13,753 bases of DNA from DASSFZ01 sp036514635 (GCA_036514635.1 DATBWU010000092.1:1-13753); one strand, 5' to 3'; numbered from the stretch's first letter, positions 1 through 6,370 are shown. Numbers and translations: made by a program. The notes: generated from the sequence alone by a model not told the origin.

Positions 1-94
1 GTCCAAATATAACTTCCGCCCTGAGACGAAGGACGATAGACCAATGCCTTCGTCTTTGGTCGTTCGTCATTGCGGTGGGAAGTTATTCCTGGAC
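1..94. repeat. Large imperfect inverted repeat with seven-base-period core
   Basis: Bases 1-21 pair with 74-94: gtcca at 1-5 and ataacttcc at 9-17 recur inverted at 90-94 and 78-86, with 16 of 21 positions matching. Inside are two arrays of a seven-base unit of the type gacgaag, at 25-45 in one orientation and 48-68 in the other. GACGAAGG at 25-32 and CCTTCGTC at 47-54 are exact inverted copies. The whole could fold as one long hairpin or be a MITE-like element. It ends six bases before the FecR gene's stop codon region, so it may also help end that transcript, although no T-run follows. The left end may extend beyond the window. Confidence 0.5.
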
Positions 95-99
95 GCCTC

Positions 100-1353
100 C
101 TAATCCTGTAGCAGCAGCTCGACGTCGGTGATGGCCGAACGATACGAGTGGCCCGACGCGTAAAACGTGATGCGGGTGATGTAGGCCGGCTTGGCGTCGT
201 TGATGGCCAAGAGGTCCATCAGGTTACCGGAGTCGTAGGGGTACCAGGTGTTGATCGAGACTGGCTGGTGAGGGTTGCGCGGATTGCACGGCACGCAGAA
301 GGGCGGGTTGCCGTTGGGGTTCGGATCGGGCAGGTAGTAAAAGCCTTGCAGCCACTCGCGCTCCGTGCCGAACGTGTCCCGGTAATTGATCTTGACCATC
401 ATCGGGCACTCGCTGCCCAGCGTGCCACACACCGGCACATCCTGGGAGTTGATCAGCACCGAGAAGTGCAGCGTGAGCGACGCCGCTCCCGTCACGTCGC
501 GATCGACCATTTGCACCAGGCGTGTCTCGGCGTGGCTCCGGCCGTTGCGCTCGAACAGCGCCGCGCGCCGGCCGGCAAACGCGCCGAACGTGATTCTCCC
601 GATTGCCTCGGCGCTGACTTGCAGATCGTGCTCGATCCCCCAGGCTTCCGGATCGCCGTCGGTGAAGTTGCCGTTGACGATCAGCGGCCGCTCGCCGGAC
701 AGGCCGCCCTGCGGCGACTGGCCCAGCTCGACGCGCGCCCGCTGCTGCGGATTGACAACCACCGAGTTGTCCTGCGCGCTGACCGTCGCCCGTCCCTCGC
801 GCACGGTGACTTGCAGCTCGTCGTTCGTCACTTCGATGGCGTAGGTGCCCATGCTGAAGGTCACGTTGCCCTGCGGCGCTTCGACCGATGCCGCGACGGG
901 CCGGGCGATGCCGTTCAGCACATTCACGCGAATGCGCCCGCCTTCCAGTTCCAGATTGACTTGATAAGGATTCGAGCTGGCGTCGAAGCGAGGTCGATTG
1001 GCCGCCTGCACCGTCAGGCGCGTGTTCACCGAGAGTTGAACGACGACCAGGTTGGCATCCACCCGTGGGTCGCGAAACGTGAGCACGCCCTGCGCGGAAG
1101 GATCCATGCGGATTTCCGAGCCTTCAGGGATGTTGATGGGCGGGTCGGCGGCGGCGATGCCGACGAACTCCGTCGAATTCGGGCGGCGCAGCAAGGCCGT
1201 GCCCTGCTGCACGTCGAGGCTGAGGTCGGCCGGGTCGGTGGAGTTGTGGATGAAAGACCGCACGGCCAGCGGCACGCTGATGGCCAGGAAGACGCACAGG
1301 CCGAAGGACATCAACAAGATCGTCCAGGCCAGCCGTTCGGGATTGCGGCGCAT
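100..1353 (-). CDS. Membrane-anchored FecR-domain protein
   Basis: 417 residues from the ATG at 1353. A short basic N-terminus is followed by one hydrophobic segment (about residues 8-34), so the protein is probably anchored with the rest outside the cytoplasm. Residues about 46-210 look like a FecR domain: repeated beta strands with the pattern EGGRIRVNV, MGTYAIEV and VREGRATVSAQ. The C-terminal part (about 223-417) starts with LIVNGNFTDGDPEAW, which is typical of a galactose-binding or carbohydrate-binding beta-sandwich, and has four cysteines in a loop rich in Pro and Asn. The ATG overlaps the acylphosphatase stop codon (TAATG), which favours this start over an in-frame one 48 bases upstream inside that gene. 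FecR proteins often sense or relay envelope signals. No sigma or TonB partner is visible here, so the role is open. Confidence 0.8.
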   Translation of the reverse strand: MRRNPERLAWTILLMSFGLCVFLAISVPLAVRSFIHNSTDPADLSLDVQQGTALLRRPNSTEFVGIAAADPPINIPEGSEIRMDPSAQGVLTFRDPRVDANLVVVQLSVNTRLTVQAANRPRFDASSNPYQVNLELEGGRIRVNVLNGIARPVAASVEAPQGNVTFSMGTYAIEVTNDELQVTVREGRATVSAQDNSVVVNPQQRARVELGQSPQGGLSGERPLIVNGNFTDGDPEAWGIEHDLQVSAEAIGRITFGAFAGRRAALFERNGRSHAETRLVQMVDRDVTGAASLTLHFSVLINSQDVPVCGTLGSECPMMVKINYRDTFGTEREWLQGFYYLPDPNPNGNPPFCVPCNPRNPHQPVSINTWYPYDSGNLMDLLAINDAKPAYITRITFYASGHSYRSAITDVELLLQD

Positions 1354-1637
1354 TAGTATGTGATCCGGAAATCGCTGAAGCGCCCGCCGGGTTTCTGCCA
1401 TTCGACATCGACGCGCACGACCTCGGCGTGGCTGGGGCCGCGCTGCAGGAAGTCGAGCAGTCCCTCAAGCGCGGCCCGCGAGCCTTCGGCCATCACCTCG
1501 ACCGTCCCGTCGCCCAGGTTGCGCACCCAGCCGGTGACGTCGAGCGTCTGCGCCTGCAATCGCGTGTAATAGCGGAAATTCACACCCTGCACTTGGCCAT
1601 GGATGATGGCGTGGAGACATTCAGCGGTTTTTTTCAT
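1353..1637 (-). CDS. acyP: Acylphosphatase
   Basis: 94 residues, the usual size for this family of small cytosolic enzymes that hydrolyse carboxyl-phosphate bonds such as in acetyl phosphate. The signature GQVQGVNFRYYT (about residues 14-25) holds the phosphate-binding loop and catalytic Arg. GWVRNLGDGTVEV holds the catalytic Asn and the second family motif. I chose the ATG at 1637 because the only upstream ATG (1670) lies at the -10 box of the promoter at 1661-1689 and would not be transcribed from it. The stop overlaps the start of the downstream FecR gene (TAATG), so the two are one operon and probably translationally coupled. The link between the two functions is unclear. Confidence 0.93.
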   Translation of the reverse strand: MKKTAECLHAIIHGQVQGVNFRYYTRLQAQTLDVTGWVRNLGDGTVEVMAEGSRAALEGLLDFLQRGPSHAEVVRVDVEWQKPGGRFSDFRITY

Positions 1638-1660
1638 AGCGATTCTTGAAATCGCGCGGG

Positions 1661-1689
1661 ATGATACCATCGCGGGTAGGGGGAGTCAA
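1661..1689 (-). promoter_or_regulatory. Sigma-70-type promoter for acyP-FecR operon
   Basis: On the minus strand, TTGACT (1689-1684) is followed after exactly 17 bases by TATCAT (1666-1661). Transcription would start near 1654, about 17 bases before the acylphosphatase ATG. Spacing and hexamers fit a housekeeping sigma factor well. This is a sequence match only. Confidence 0.6.
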
Positions 1690-1720
1690 GGGAAGCCGGG
1701 CTGGTGATGATTCACGACTT

Positions 1721-1788
1721 GCCACAGAGACACGGAGGCACGGAGAAAAGCGGGTTTGAGGCCCTCTGTGCCTCCGTGCCTCTGTGGC
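1721..1788. repeat. 25-bp-arm palindromic element
   Basis: The left arm, 1721-1745, begins gccacagagacacgg. The right arm, 1764-1788, is its reverse complement with 2 mismatches in 25, around an 18-base loop. The heptamer gacttgc occurs at 1716-1722 and again at 1795-1801, so the element is bounded by a possible short direct repeat, although the left copy overlaps the arm by two bases. It lies between two divergent genes and outside the acyP promoter. I recognise the type: palindromes built from cctccgtgcctctgtgg words are scattered between genes in many environmental bacteria. No ORF of its own. Confidence 0.65.
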
Positions 1789-1839
1789 TAATCTGACTTG
1801 CGTGGGGCCACCGGAGTGGCAGGCTTGAGACCGTCTGAG

Positions 1840-1845
1840 TATAAT
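1840..1845 (+). promoter_or_regulatory. Possible -10 box for the SpoIIE-type phosphatase gene
   Basis: A perfect TATAAT overlaps the first ATG (1844) of the downstream gene. No good -35 is present at 16-18 bases upstream (TTGAGA at 1825-1830 is only 9 bases away). If used, the transcript would begin near 1852, and translation would have to start at the ATG at 1859 with almost no untranslated leader. Confidence 0.35.
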
Positions 1846-4108
1846 GCTCACAGTCGCCATGTTGGACCTGAAAGACTTCTTTCACCTGCCCGAAGTGGAC
1901 GTGCTGCTGACGCAGATCGTGAACGATCCGCGCGGCATCACCGTCGTCGCCGGGCTGGGGCCGCGCTCGGCGCAAGGGATACTGGTCGGTGCGCCCGACG
2001 CGCCGGTGGCGCAATCGGGCCGCTCGACGATCGCTGCCATCCTGATGCGGCACATGCTCGATCGCTCAACGGCAGACCGGAAGACGCGAGCACTGATCGT
2101 CGGGCCGGACCGCAGCGTGATGCGCGTGGCGAATCATCAGCGCCGGCAGGTCGAATTTATCGTCGCGCCCATCGATCACGTCGATGGCTTCACGACCGCC
2201 CTGCAAATGGCGATGCTGCGCGATCCCGATCTGCTGGTGATCGACCGGCTCAACACTGTCACCGCGCAAGCGACCTTCCACGCCGCCGCGACGGGCCGCC
2301 ACATCCTGACGCAGATCGACACGGCACTCGTCGGCGGCGAAGTGCTGCAAGAGACGGTCGGGCTGGGATGCAGCCCCAGCCAGATGTCGCTGGTGTCGTG
2401 GGTCGTCGCCGTGCAGCGCGTGCCGGTGCTGTGCACCGCCTGCAAACAGCCGTATCGACCCAATCCGGCGCTCATCGACACCATGGCCGAGCGGCACAGC
2501 ATCGATCGCGACACCACGTTCTACAGTGCATCCGGATGCCAGCAGTGCCACGGCACCGGCTACCTGGGCGAGCTGACGGCGTTTGATATTTTTCGCGTCC
2601 ACGGCGGGATGAGCAGTTTCTCGGAGATGGTCTCCACGCCGAGCCTGCTGCCGCTGGAAGGCTACCTGGCCCGGCTCGCCGCGCAGGGCTACGCGCCGCT
2701 CGAAGACGCGGCGCGCGTGGGCGCGTCGGCGGTGCGCAAGGTGCAGCAATTGCTGACCGCGCGTGAAAGCACACTCGACGAGACGGGGCGCGCGCTCCAG
2801 CGCAAACTGGCCGAGATGGAAGCGGCGAACAAGGTGCTTGCCCAGCGCACCGAGGCGCTGATCGCTTTGCAGGATGTGAGCCAGGCGCTCAGCGGGTCGA
2901 TCCGCCTGGCCGACATCGCCCGGCGCGTGGTGCATTATGCGTGCGAGTTGTGCGGCGCGGACCACGCGATCTTGTATCTCGTCGAGTCGCCCGACGAAGC
3001 GCACGTGTTGGAGGTGGAGGGGTGGGACGCGGCCACGGTCGGCCGGGAGGCGCGACTCCCCACCTCGATGCTCGATCGCGGTGAGCCGGAGTCGGTCGTC
3101 GGCGCGCCGCCGGGCATCGATTTGCCGCCGGACAAAGTCCGGACGCTGCAGGCCGGCCTGCGCGTGCCGCTGGTCATCGACGACACGCTCGTCGGACTGC
3201 TGATCGTCAACAGCCTGCACCGGACCCGTTTTGCACCGGGCAGCGTGGCGCTGCTCAAGATGTTCGGCAACCACGTGGCCGTGTCGATCCAGCGCGCGCG
3301 GCTGGTGGAGGAGTTGCACAGCAAGATCGCGGAGCTCGAAGCCGCGCAGGCCGAGCTGATCCACAAAGAGCGTATGGAGCGCGAGCTGGAACTGGCGCGC
3401 GATCTCCAGCGGCGTCTATTGCCGGAAGGGTTTCCTTCTATGGCGGGGGTGCAGTTCGCCGCCGCGTATCGGCCTGCGCGCGAAGTCGGCGGCGATCTGT
3501 ATGATGTGATCGATCTGGGTGGTGGGCAGCTCGGCCTGCTCATCGCCGATGTGTCGGATAAAGGATTGCCCGCCGCGTTTTACATGGGCATCGCCCGCGC
3601 ACTGATCGGGTCGGAAGCCCGGCGCACCGACTCGCCGCGCCAGGTGCTGACCAACGTCAATCGCATGTTGATGGAAGCGGGTCGCGGGGCGATGTTCCTG
3701 ACGGCGTTCTACGGCATCTTCGACGCGAACACGCGCCGCCTGGTGTACTGCCGCGCCGGGCACGATCGACCCGTGTGGCTGCGCGCCGACGGTCACGATG
3801 TGCTGCTCGGCGCGCCGGGCACGCTGCTCGGCATGCTCGATCTCGACGAGCTGGACTTGGCCGAGGCGGAAATCTTCCTGTCGCCGGGCGATACGCTGGT
3901 GCTGTACACCGATGGCATGACGGATGCGCTCGACCCCTACGGCGCTGAATTTGGACTCACCCACTGGGCCGCTCGCACGCGAGAAAATGTTCACCTGCCT
4001 ACGGATCAGTTGTGTGCGACGCTGTTCGACGAAGTGGCCGCCTTCCAATCCGGCGCGCCGCAGGTTGACGATATGACCTTGCTTATAATGCGGATTTCGG
4101 ATCTTTGA
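1844..4108 (+). CDS. Pseudo-PilB/GspE - GAF - SpoIIE (PP2C) phosphatase fusion
   Basis: 754 residues from ATG 1844, or 749 from ATG 1859; neither has a clear ribosome binding site. Residues about 1-255 follow the order of a PilB/GspE-type secretion ATPase. DPRGITVVAGLGPRSAQG (28-45) stands where the Walker A should be but has no GKT. RDPDLLVID (126-134) is the Walker-B-like strand, with Arg where GspE has its catalytic Glu. ATGRHILTQID (149-159) matches the His-box strand. CTAC (197-200) and CQQCHGTGY (232-240) keep the tetracysteine zinc site. A helical linker leads to a GAF domain (about 345-485), a coiled coil (488-520), and a PP2C/SpoIIE phosphatase (about 535-750) with metal aspartates in GGDLYD (549-554), IADVSDKG (567-574), YTDGMTD and DDMT. 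The C-terminus should be a Ser/Thr phosphatase of the partner-switching type acting on anti-sigma-factor antagonists. The N-terminus is probably non-hydrolytic. The last five residues (RISDL) are encoded by the repeat at 4092. Confidence 0.88.
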   Translation: MLTVAMLDLKDFFHLPEVDVLLTQIVNDPRGITVVAGLGPRSAQGILVGAPDAPVAQSGRSTIAAILMRHMLDRSTADRKTRALIVGPDRSVMRVANHQRRQVEFIVAPIDHVDGFTTALQMAMLRDPDLLVIDRLNTVTAQATFHAAATGRHILTQIDTALVGGEVLQETVGLGCSPSQMSLVSWVVAVQRVPVLCTACKQPYRPNPALIDTMAERHSIDRDTTFYSASGCQQCHGTGYLGELTAFDIFRVHGGMSSFSEMVSTPSLLPLEGYLARLAAQGYAPLEDAARVGASAVRKVQQLLTARESTLDETGRALQRKLAEMEAANKVLAQRTEALIALQDVSQALSGSIRLADIARRVVHYACELCGADHAILYLVESPDEAHVLEVEGWDAATVGREARLPTSMLDRGEPESVVGAPPGIDLPPDKVRTLQAGLRVPLVIDDTLVGLLIVNSLHRTRFAPGSVALLKMFGNHVAVSIQRARLVEELHSKIAELEAAQAELIHKERMERELELARDLQRRLLPEGFPSMAGVQFAAAYRPAREVGGDLYDVIDLGGGQLGLLIADVSDKGLPAAFYMGIARALIGSEARRTDSPRQVLTNVNRMLMEAGRGAMFLTAFYGIFDANTRRLVYCRAGHDRPVWLRADGHDVLLGAPGTLLGMLDLDELDLAEAEIFLSPGDTLVLYTDGMTDALDPYGAEFGLTHWAARTRENVHLPTDQLCATLFDEVAAFQSGAPQVDDMTLLIMRISDL

Positions 4109-4133
4109 TTGCGGATTTGGGATTTCGGACGCC
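4092..4133 (+). repeat. Seven-base-period repeat tract, left flank of the small cassette
   Basis: Six consecutive seven-base units of the type ggatttc (ggatttc, ggatctt, tgattgc and so on) run from 4092 to 4133. The tract contains the stop codon of the phosphatase gene (4106-4108). The 11-mer ggatttcggat at 4092-4102 has an exact inverted copy at 4583-4593 on the other side of the four-helix-bundle gene. Confidence 0.7.
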
Positions 4134-4182
4134 TTCATTGCCGCTTCCCTCCGTTGTCCGAGATCGGAAATGGGAGGATCAG

Positions 4183-4536
4183 ATGAATCGCGAAGAGATG
4201 AAGGCGCGAACCAAGAAGTTCGCTTTGCGAACCATTCACCTCGTCGGGGAGTTGCCTAGCTCGACTACGGCCAACGTCCTGGGGAAACAGTTGCTACGAG
4301 CAGCTACCTCGGTTGGAGCCAATTACCGTGCAGCCTGTCGTGCCAAGTCCAGAGCGGACTTCATCGCAAAACTGGGCATTGTTGAGGAAGAGGCCGACGA
4401 ATGCGGCTACTGGTTCGATCTGATCGTTGAAGCCGGCCTGATGAAGCGCGAGCATGTGGCCGATCTCATGTGCGAAGCGGATGAAATAACGGCGATCACC
4501 GTTGCCTCCATCAAAACCGCACGAAGTAATAGATGA
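4183..4536 (+). CDS. Four-helix-bundle protein (S23/23S rRNA intervening-sequence family)
   Basis: 117 residues. The start at 4183 is fixed by GGGAGG at 4172-4177, five bases upstream. The open frame reaches further left, but only into the repeat. The family pattern is clear: N-terminal FALRTIHLVGELP, then the hallmark helix LLRAATSVGANYRAACRAKS (about residues 38-57) and KLGIVEEEADECGYWFDLI, the Glu-rich third helix. Such proteins form pentameric helical bundles. Relatives include the ORFs in 23S rRNA intervening sequences and the Avd accessory protein of diversity-generating retroelements, but no reverse transcriptase, variable repeat or rRNA is visible here. The biochemical role of standalone members is not established. 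Confidence 0.88.
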   Translation: MNREEMKARTKKFALRTIHLVGELPSSTTANVLGKQLLRAATSVGANYRAACRAKSRADFIAKLGIVEEEADECGYWFDLIVEAGLMKREHVADLMCEADEITAITVASIKTARSNR

Positions 4537-4539
4537 TTC

Positions 4540-4603
4540 CGGATGTGCGATTGCGGAATTCCAAATCAATCCACATTCTGCAATCCGAAATCCACAATCT
4601 GCA
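4540..4603. repeat. Head-to-head seven-base-period repeat tract, right flank of the small cassette
   Basis: From 4540 the plus strand carries units of the gattgcg/gattccg type. After a ggaattcc centre (about 4554-4561) the units continue in the opposite orientation to about 4603, so the block is a rough palindrome. The minus-strand half holds a 16-mer, gatttcggattgcaga (4592-4577), that recurs exactly inside jetC at 10628-10643. The block fills the space between two convergent genes and encodes the ABC-F C-terminus. It could act as a bidirectional terminator hairpin, but no T-run is seen. Confidence 0.65.
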
Positions 4604-6173
4604 TTACCCTTGTGGCGAACCCCTGAATGAAGTAGCGGTCGTGGACCACGGCGAGGGCGGTGCCTTTGAAGTTCGTCAGGGCTTGCTCGAACTGCGTGCG
4701 CGACGGAAGGTCGAGGTGATTGATCGGCTCGTCGAGCAGCAGGAAGTTGCAGCCCTGCGCGACGAGCAGGGCGAGCATCAGCCGGGCGCGTTCGCCGTAA
4801 GAGAGCCGGTGATTGGAGATGAGTGGCTGGTCGCCGGTGAACAGGAAGTAGTGCAGGAAACTGCGCGCGTCGGTGTCGTTCATCGGCGCGACGGCGCGCA
4901 GGCTGCTCAGCGGCGTCGAGCGCGGATCGGGCGTGTCCTGCTCCTGGGCGAAGTAGCCCGTGCGCACGCTCGCCCCCACGCGCACCTCGCCGCTCAACGG
5001 TGAAATTTGCCCGACGATCGTCTTGAGCAGCGTGGATTTGCCGCTGCCGTTCGGGCCGATCAAAGCGACGCGCTCGCCTTGCCGGATGGTCAGTGAGATG
5101 TCACGCAAGAGAATTCGCTCGCCGTAACCCACGCTCAAGTTCTCCAATCGCAGCACGTCCTGCCCACTCACCGGCGCGCGGTTGAACTCCACTTTCATCT
5201 GCCAGGAGAGTTTCGGCTTCTCCACACGCTCGTCGGACTCCACGTAACGTTCGAGTTTCTTCTCACGCGCTTTGGCCTTGTTCGCCACTTTCTTAGCATA
5301 GCGCCGCACACCCGGTTGTCGCGGCGTGGTGCTACGCTCGACCGAGCGTGCCTGCTCGAAGGTGTGGGCGATGTCCTGCTTCAAGCGGCGGATTTCATCT
5401 TGCTGCTGGCGATAGGCTTGCCACTGCCGCTCGCGCTCGGCCAGGCTCTGCTCCAGGTAAGCCGTGTAGTTGCCGGCGTACTCGCGCAAGGTGCGCGTGT
5501 GCGGATCGAGATACAGGATGCGGTTGACACTCCGATCGAGAAACACGCGATCGTGTGAGACGATCAGCGCCGCGCCGGGAAAGCGCCGCAGCCAGCCTTC
5601 CAGCCATTCGAGCATCGGCAGGTCGAGGTGGTTCGTCGGCTCGTCGAGCAGCAGCAGGTTCGGCTCGGCCAGCAGCACGCACGCAAGCCCCAGCCGCGTC
5701 TTTTGCCCGCCGCTCAACACGGCGACCGGCGTATCGAGCGGGATGGCATCGAGTCCCAGGTTCGACAACACGCTCGCGCGGGCAGCCGGATCGGGATAGC
5801 CGCCCAGCGCGTCGAGCCGGTCGGTGGCAGACTGATACGCGCGCATCTGGTCGGGATCGTGTGCGAGAATCGCCGCCAGCCGCTCGACTTCGGCGGCGGC
5901 CTCGGCGCGCGGATCGCGCAATGCGTCTTCGACGGTCATGCCCGGCGCGTATTCAAGCCCCTGCTCAAGGTAGCCCGGGCGCGTCGCCGGATCGACGAAC
6001 ACACTGCCTTTGTCCGGCGACTCTTGCGCGATGATCGTCTTGAGCAGCGTTGTCTTGCCGGAGCCGTTCGGCCCGATCAGCCCGACGCGGTCGCCGGGAT
6101 TCAGGCTGAACGTTACATCCTTCAGGATGAGGGTATCGGCGTAGGATTTAGTGAGGTTACTGACTGTCAGCAT
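4566..6173 (-). CDS. ABC-F family ATPase (ribosome-associated)
   Basis: 535 residues starting MLTVSNLTKSY, with GGGAG six bases upstream. There are two ABC domains and no membrane segment. Domain 1 has Walker A GPNGSGKT (34-41), LSGGQ (153-157), LLLLDEPTNHLD (173-184) and SHDR (206-209). Domain 2 has Walker A GPNGSGKS (373-380), LSYGE (457-461), DEPINHLD (481-488, Ile in place of the usual Thr) and VVHDR. They are joined by a charged helical linker (about 243-330) that in this family reaches the ribosomal E/P sites. ABC-F proteins either help translation of difficult sequences or dislodge ribosome-binding antibiotics. The attenuator-like leader favours an inducible, possibly antibiotic-protective role, but the substrate cannot be read from the sequence. 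The last 12 residues are encoded by the repeat at 4566-4603, so the native tail was probably replaced. Confidence 0.92.
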   Translation of the reverse strand: MLTVSNLTKSYADTLILKDVTFSLNPGDRVGLIGPNGSGKTTLLKTIIAQESPDKGSVFVDPATRPGYLEQGLEYAPGMTVEDALRDPRAEAAAEVERLAAILAHDPDQMRAYQSATDRLDALGGYPDPAARASVLSNLGLDAIPLDTPVAVLSGGQKTRLGLACVLLAEPNLLLLDEPTNHLDLPMLEWLEGWLRRFPGAALIVSHDRVFLDRSVNRILYLDPHTRTLREYAGNYTAYLEQSLAERERQWQAYRQQQDEIRRLKQDIAHTFEQARSVERSTTPRQPGVRRYAKKVANKAKAREKKLERYVESDERVEKPKLSWQMKVEFNRAPVSGQDVLRLENLSVGYGERILLRDISLTIRQGERVALIGPNGSGKSTLLKTIVGQISPLSGEVRVGASVRTGYFAQEQDTPDPRSTPLSSLRAVAPMNDTDARSFLHYFLFTGDQPLISNHRLSYGERARLMLALLVAQGCNFLLLDEPINHLDLPSRTQFEQALTNFKGTALAVVHDRYFIQGFATRVMQIVDFGLQNVD

Positions 6174-6177
6174 GTGA

Positions 6178-6338
6178 GACTCCCGTGGGAAAACAAAAGC
6201 CGAGGGACGCGCCCTCGGCCTGAAGCATCCTGTACAAAGCGCCGCAGCCACTCGCGGACGAAGTCGAAGGATGCGCTCAACAGCGAGCGTTCCCTGAAAA
6301 CCGTCGGCCACTAAGCGATGCGCGTTCCCACGAGAGTC
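6178..6338 (-). promoter_or_regulatory. Long-range leader pairing that would mask the ABC-F ribosome binding site
   Basis: In the minus-strand transcript GACUCUCGUGGGAA (6338-6325, inside the leader ORF) can pair with UUCCCACGGGAGUC (6191-6178) over 14 consecutive bases: 13 Watson-Crick pairs and one G-U. The second arm contains GGGAG, the Shine-Dalgarno of the ABC-F gene. A ribosome moving through or held on the leader ORF would cover arm 1 and free arm 2. The terminator at 6190-6219 lies between the arms and its T-tract overlaps arm 2 by two bases. Confidence 0.6.
6190..6219 (-). terminator. Intrinsic terminator inside the ABC-F leader (attenuator)
   Basis: On the minus strand GCCGAGGG, loop cgcgt, CCCTCGGC form a perfect 8-bp GC-rich stem (6219-6199), followed at once by TTTTGTTTT (6198-6190). 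It stands only 16 bases before the ABC-F start, downstream of a promoter that serves no other gene. It is therefore best read as an attenuator rather than the end of an upstream operon. It could instead stop read-through from the jet operon. Confidence 0.72.
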
Positions 6339-6349
6339 CTCCAGTTCAT
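6311..6349 (-). CDS. Putative 12-residue leader peptide of the ABC-F gene
   Basis: ATG at 6349 reads MNWRTLVGTRIA and stops with TAG at 6313-6311. The ATG is 12 bases after the -10 box, so this start would be nearly leaderless. Inside the same frame, GGAGG (6342-6338) sits six bases before a GTG (6331), giving a six-residue alternative MGTRIA. Codons 4-9 form the first arm of the long-range pairing with the ABC-F Shine-Dalgarno. Short leader ORFs of this kind control several inducible ribosome-protection and methylase genes by drug-dependent stalling. That this one is translated is inference. Confidence 0.45.
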   Translation of the reverse strand: MNWRTLVGTRIA

Positions 6350-6361
6350 CGAAGCGGGCGT

Positions 6362-6370
6362 ATTATAGCA
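6362..6370 (-). promoter_or_regulatory. Extended -10 promoter for the ABC-F leader
   Basis: The minus strand reads TGCTATAAT (6370-6362), a perfect extended -10 (TGn plus TATAAT). No -35 of note is found at 16-18 bases upstream, which extended -10 promoters tolerate. Transcription would begin around 6355 and produce a leader of about 180 nt before the ABC-F start codon. Confidence 0.6.

Larger units (their letters stand above)
4092..4603. mobile_element. Putative insertion cassette carrying a four-helix-bundle gene
   Basis: The gene at 4183-4536 lies between two tracts of the same seven-base-period repeat, with 11-bp perfect inverted copies at 4092-4102 and 4583-4593. Both neighbouring genes end inside the repeat: the phosphatase's RISDL and the ABC-F protein's MQIVDFGLQNVD are repeat-encoded. 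The gene looks less GC-biased at third codon positions than its neighbours. No transposase is present and no target duplication is obvious. Calling this mobile is inference. Confidence 0.35.

Noticed and set aside
148..1356. Long plus-strand open frame opposite the FecR gene
   Set aside because: Composition is that of an antisense shadow in GC-rich DNA (Arg, Val and His rich, no recognisable domain), while the minus strand gives a clear FecR-domain protein.
1354..1401. Upstream in-frame start giving the FecR protein 16 more residues
   Set aside because: It lies wholly inside the acylphosphatase gene; the ATG in the TAATG overlap gives a normal basic N-terminus directly before the membrane segment.
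2066..3364. Long minus-strand open frame opposite the phosphatase fusion gene
   Set aside because: No domain pattern; the plus strand carries GAF and SpoIIE motifs over the same bases.
4065..4089. TTGACG and TATAAT near the end of the phosphatase gene as a promoter for the four-helix-bundle gene
   Set aside because: The spacer is only 13 bases, and TATAAT falls on coding sequence for the conserved end of the phosphatase domain. Not supported as a promoter.
4183..4536. Four-helix-bundle gene as part of a diversity-generating retroelement (Avd)
   Set aside because: No reverse transcriptase and no template/variable repeat pair in the window.
4092..4603. CRISPR array from the regularly spaced repeats near 4100, 4560 and 10640
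   Set aside because: The units are seven bases in tandem without spacers and no cas genes are present.
4566..6173. ABC-F ATPase as a fifth component of the Wadjet system
   Set aside because: It has its own promoter, leader and terminator, and repeat DNA separates it from jetD; adjacency alone does not support a joint function.
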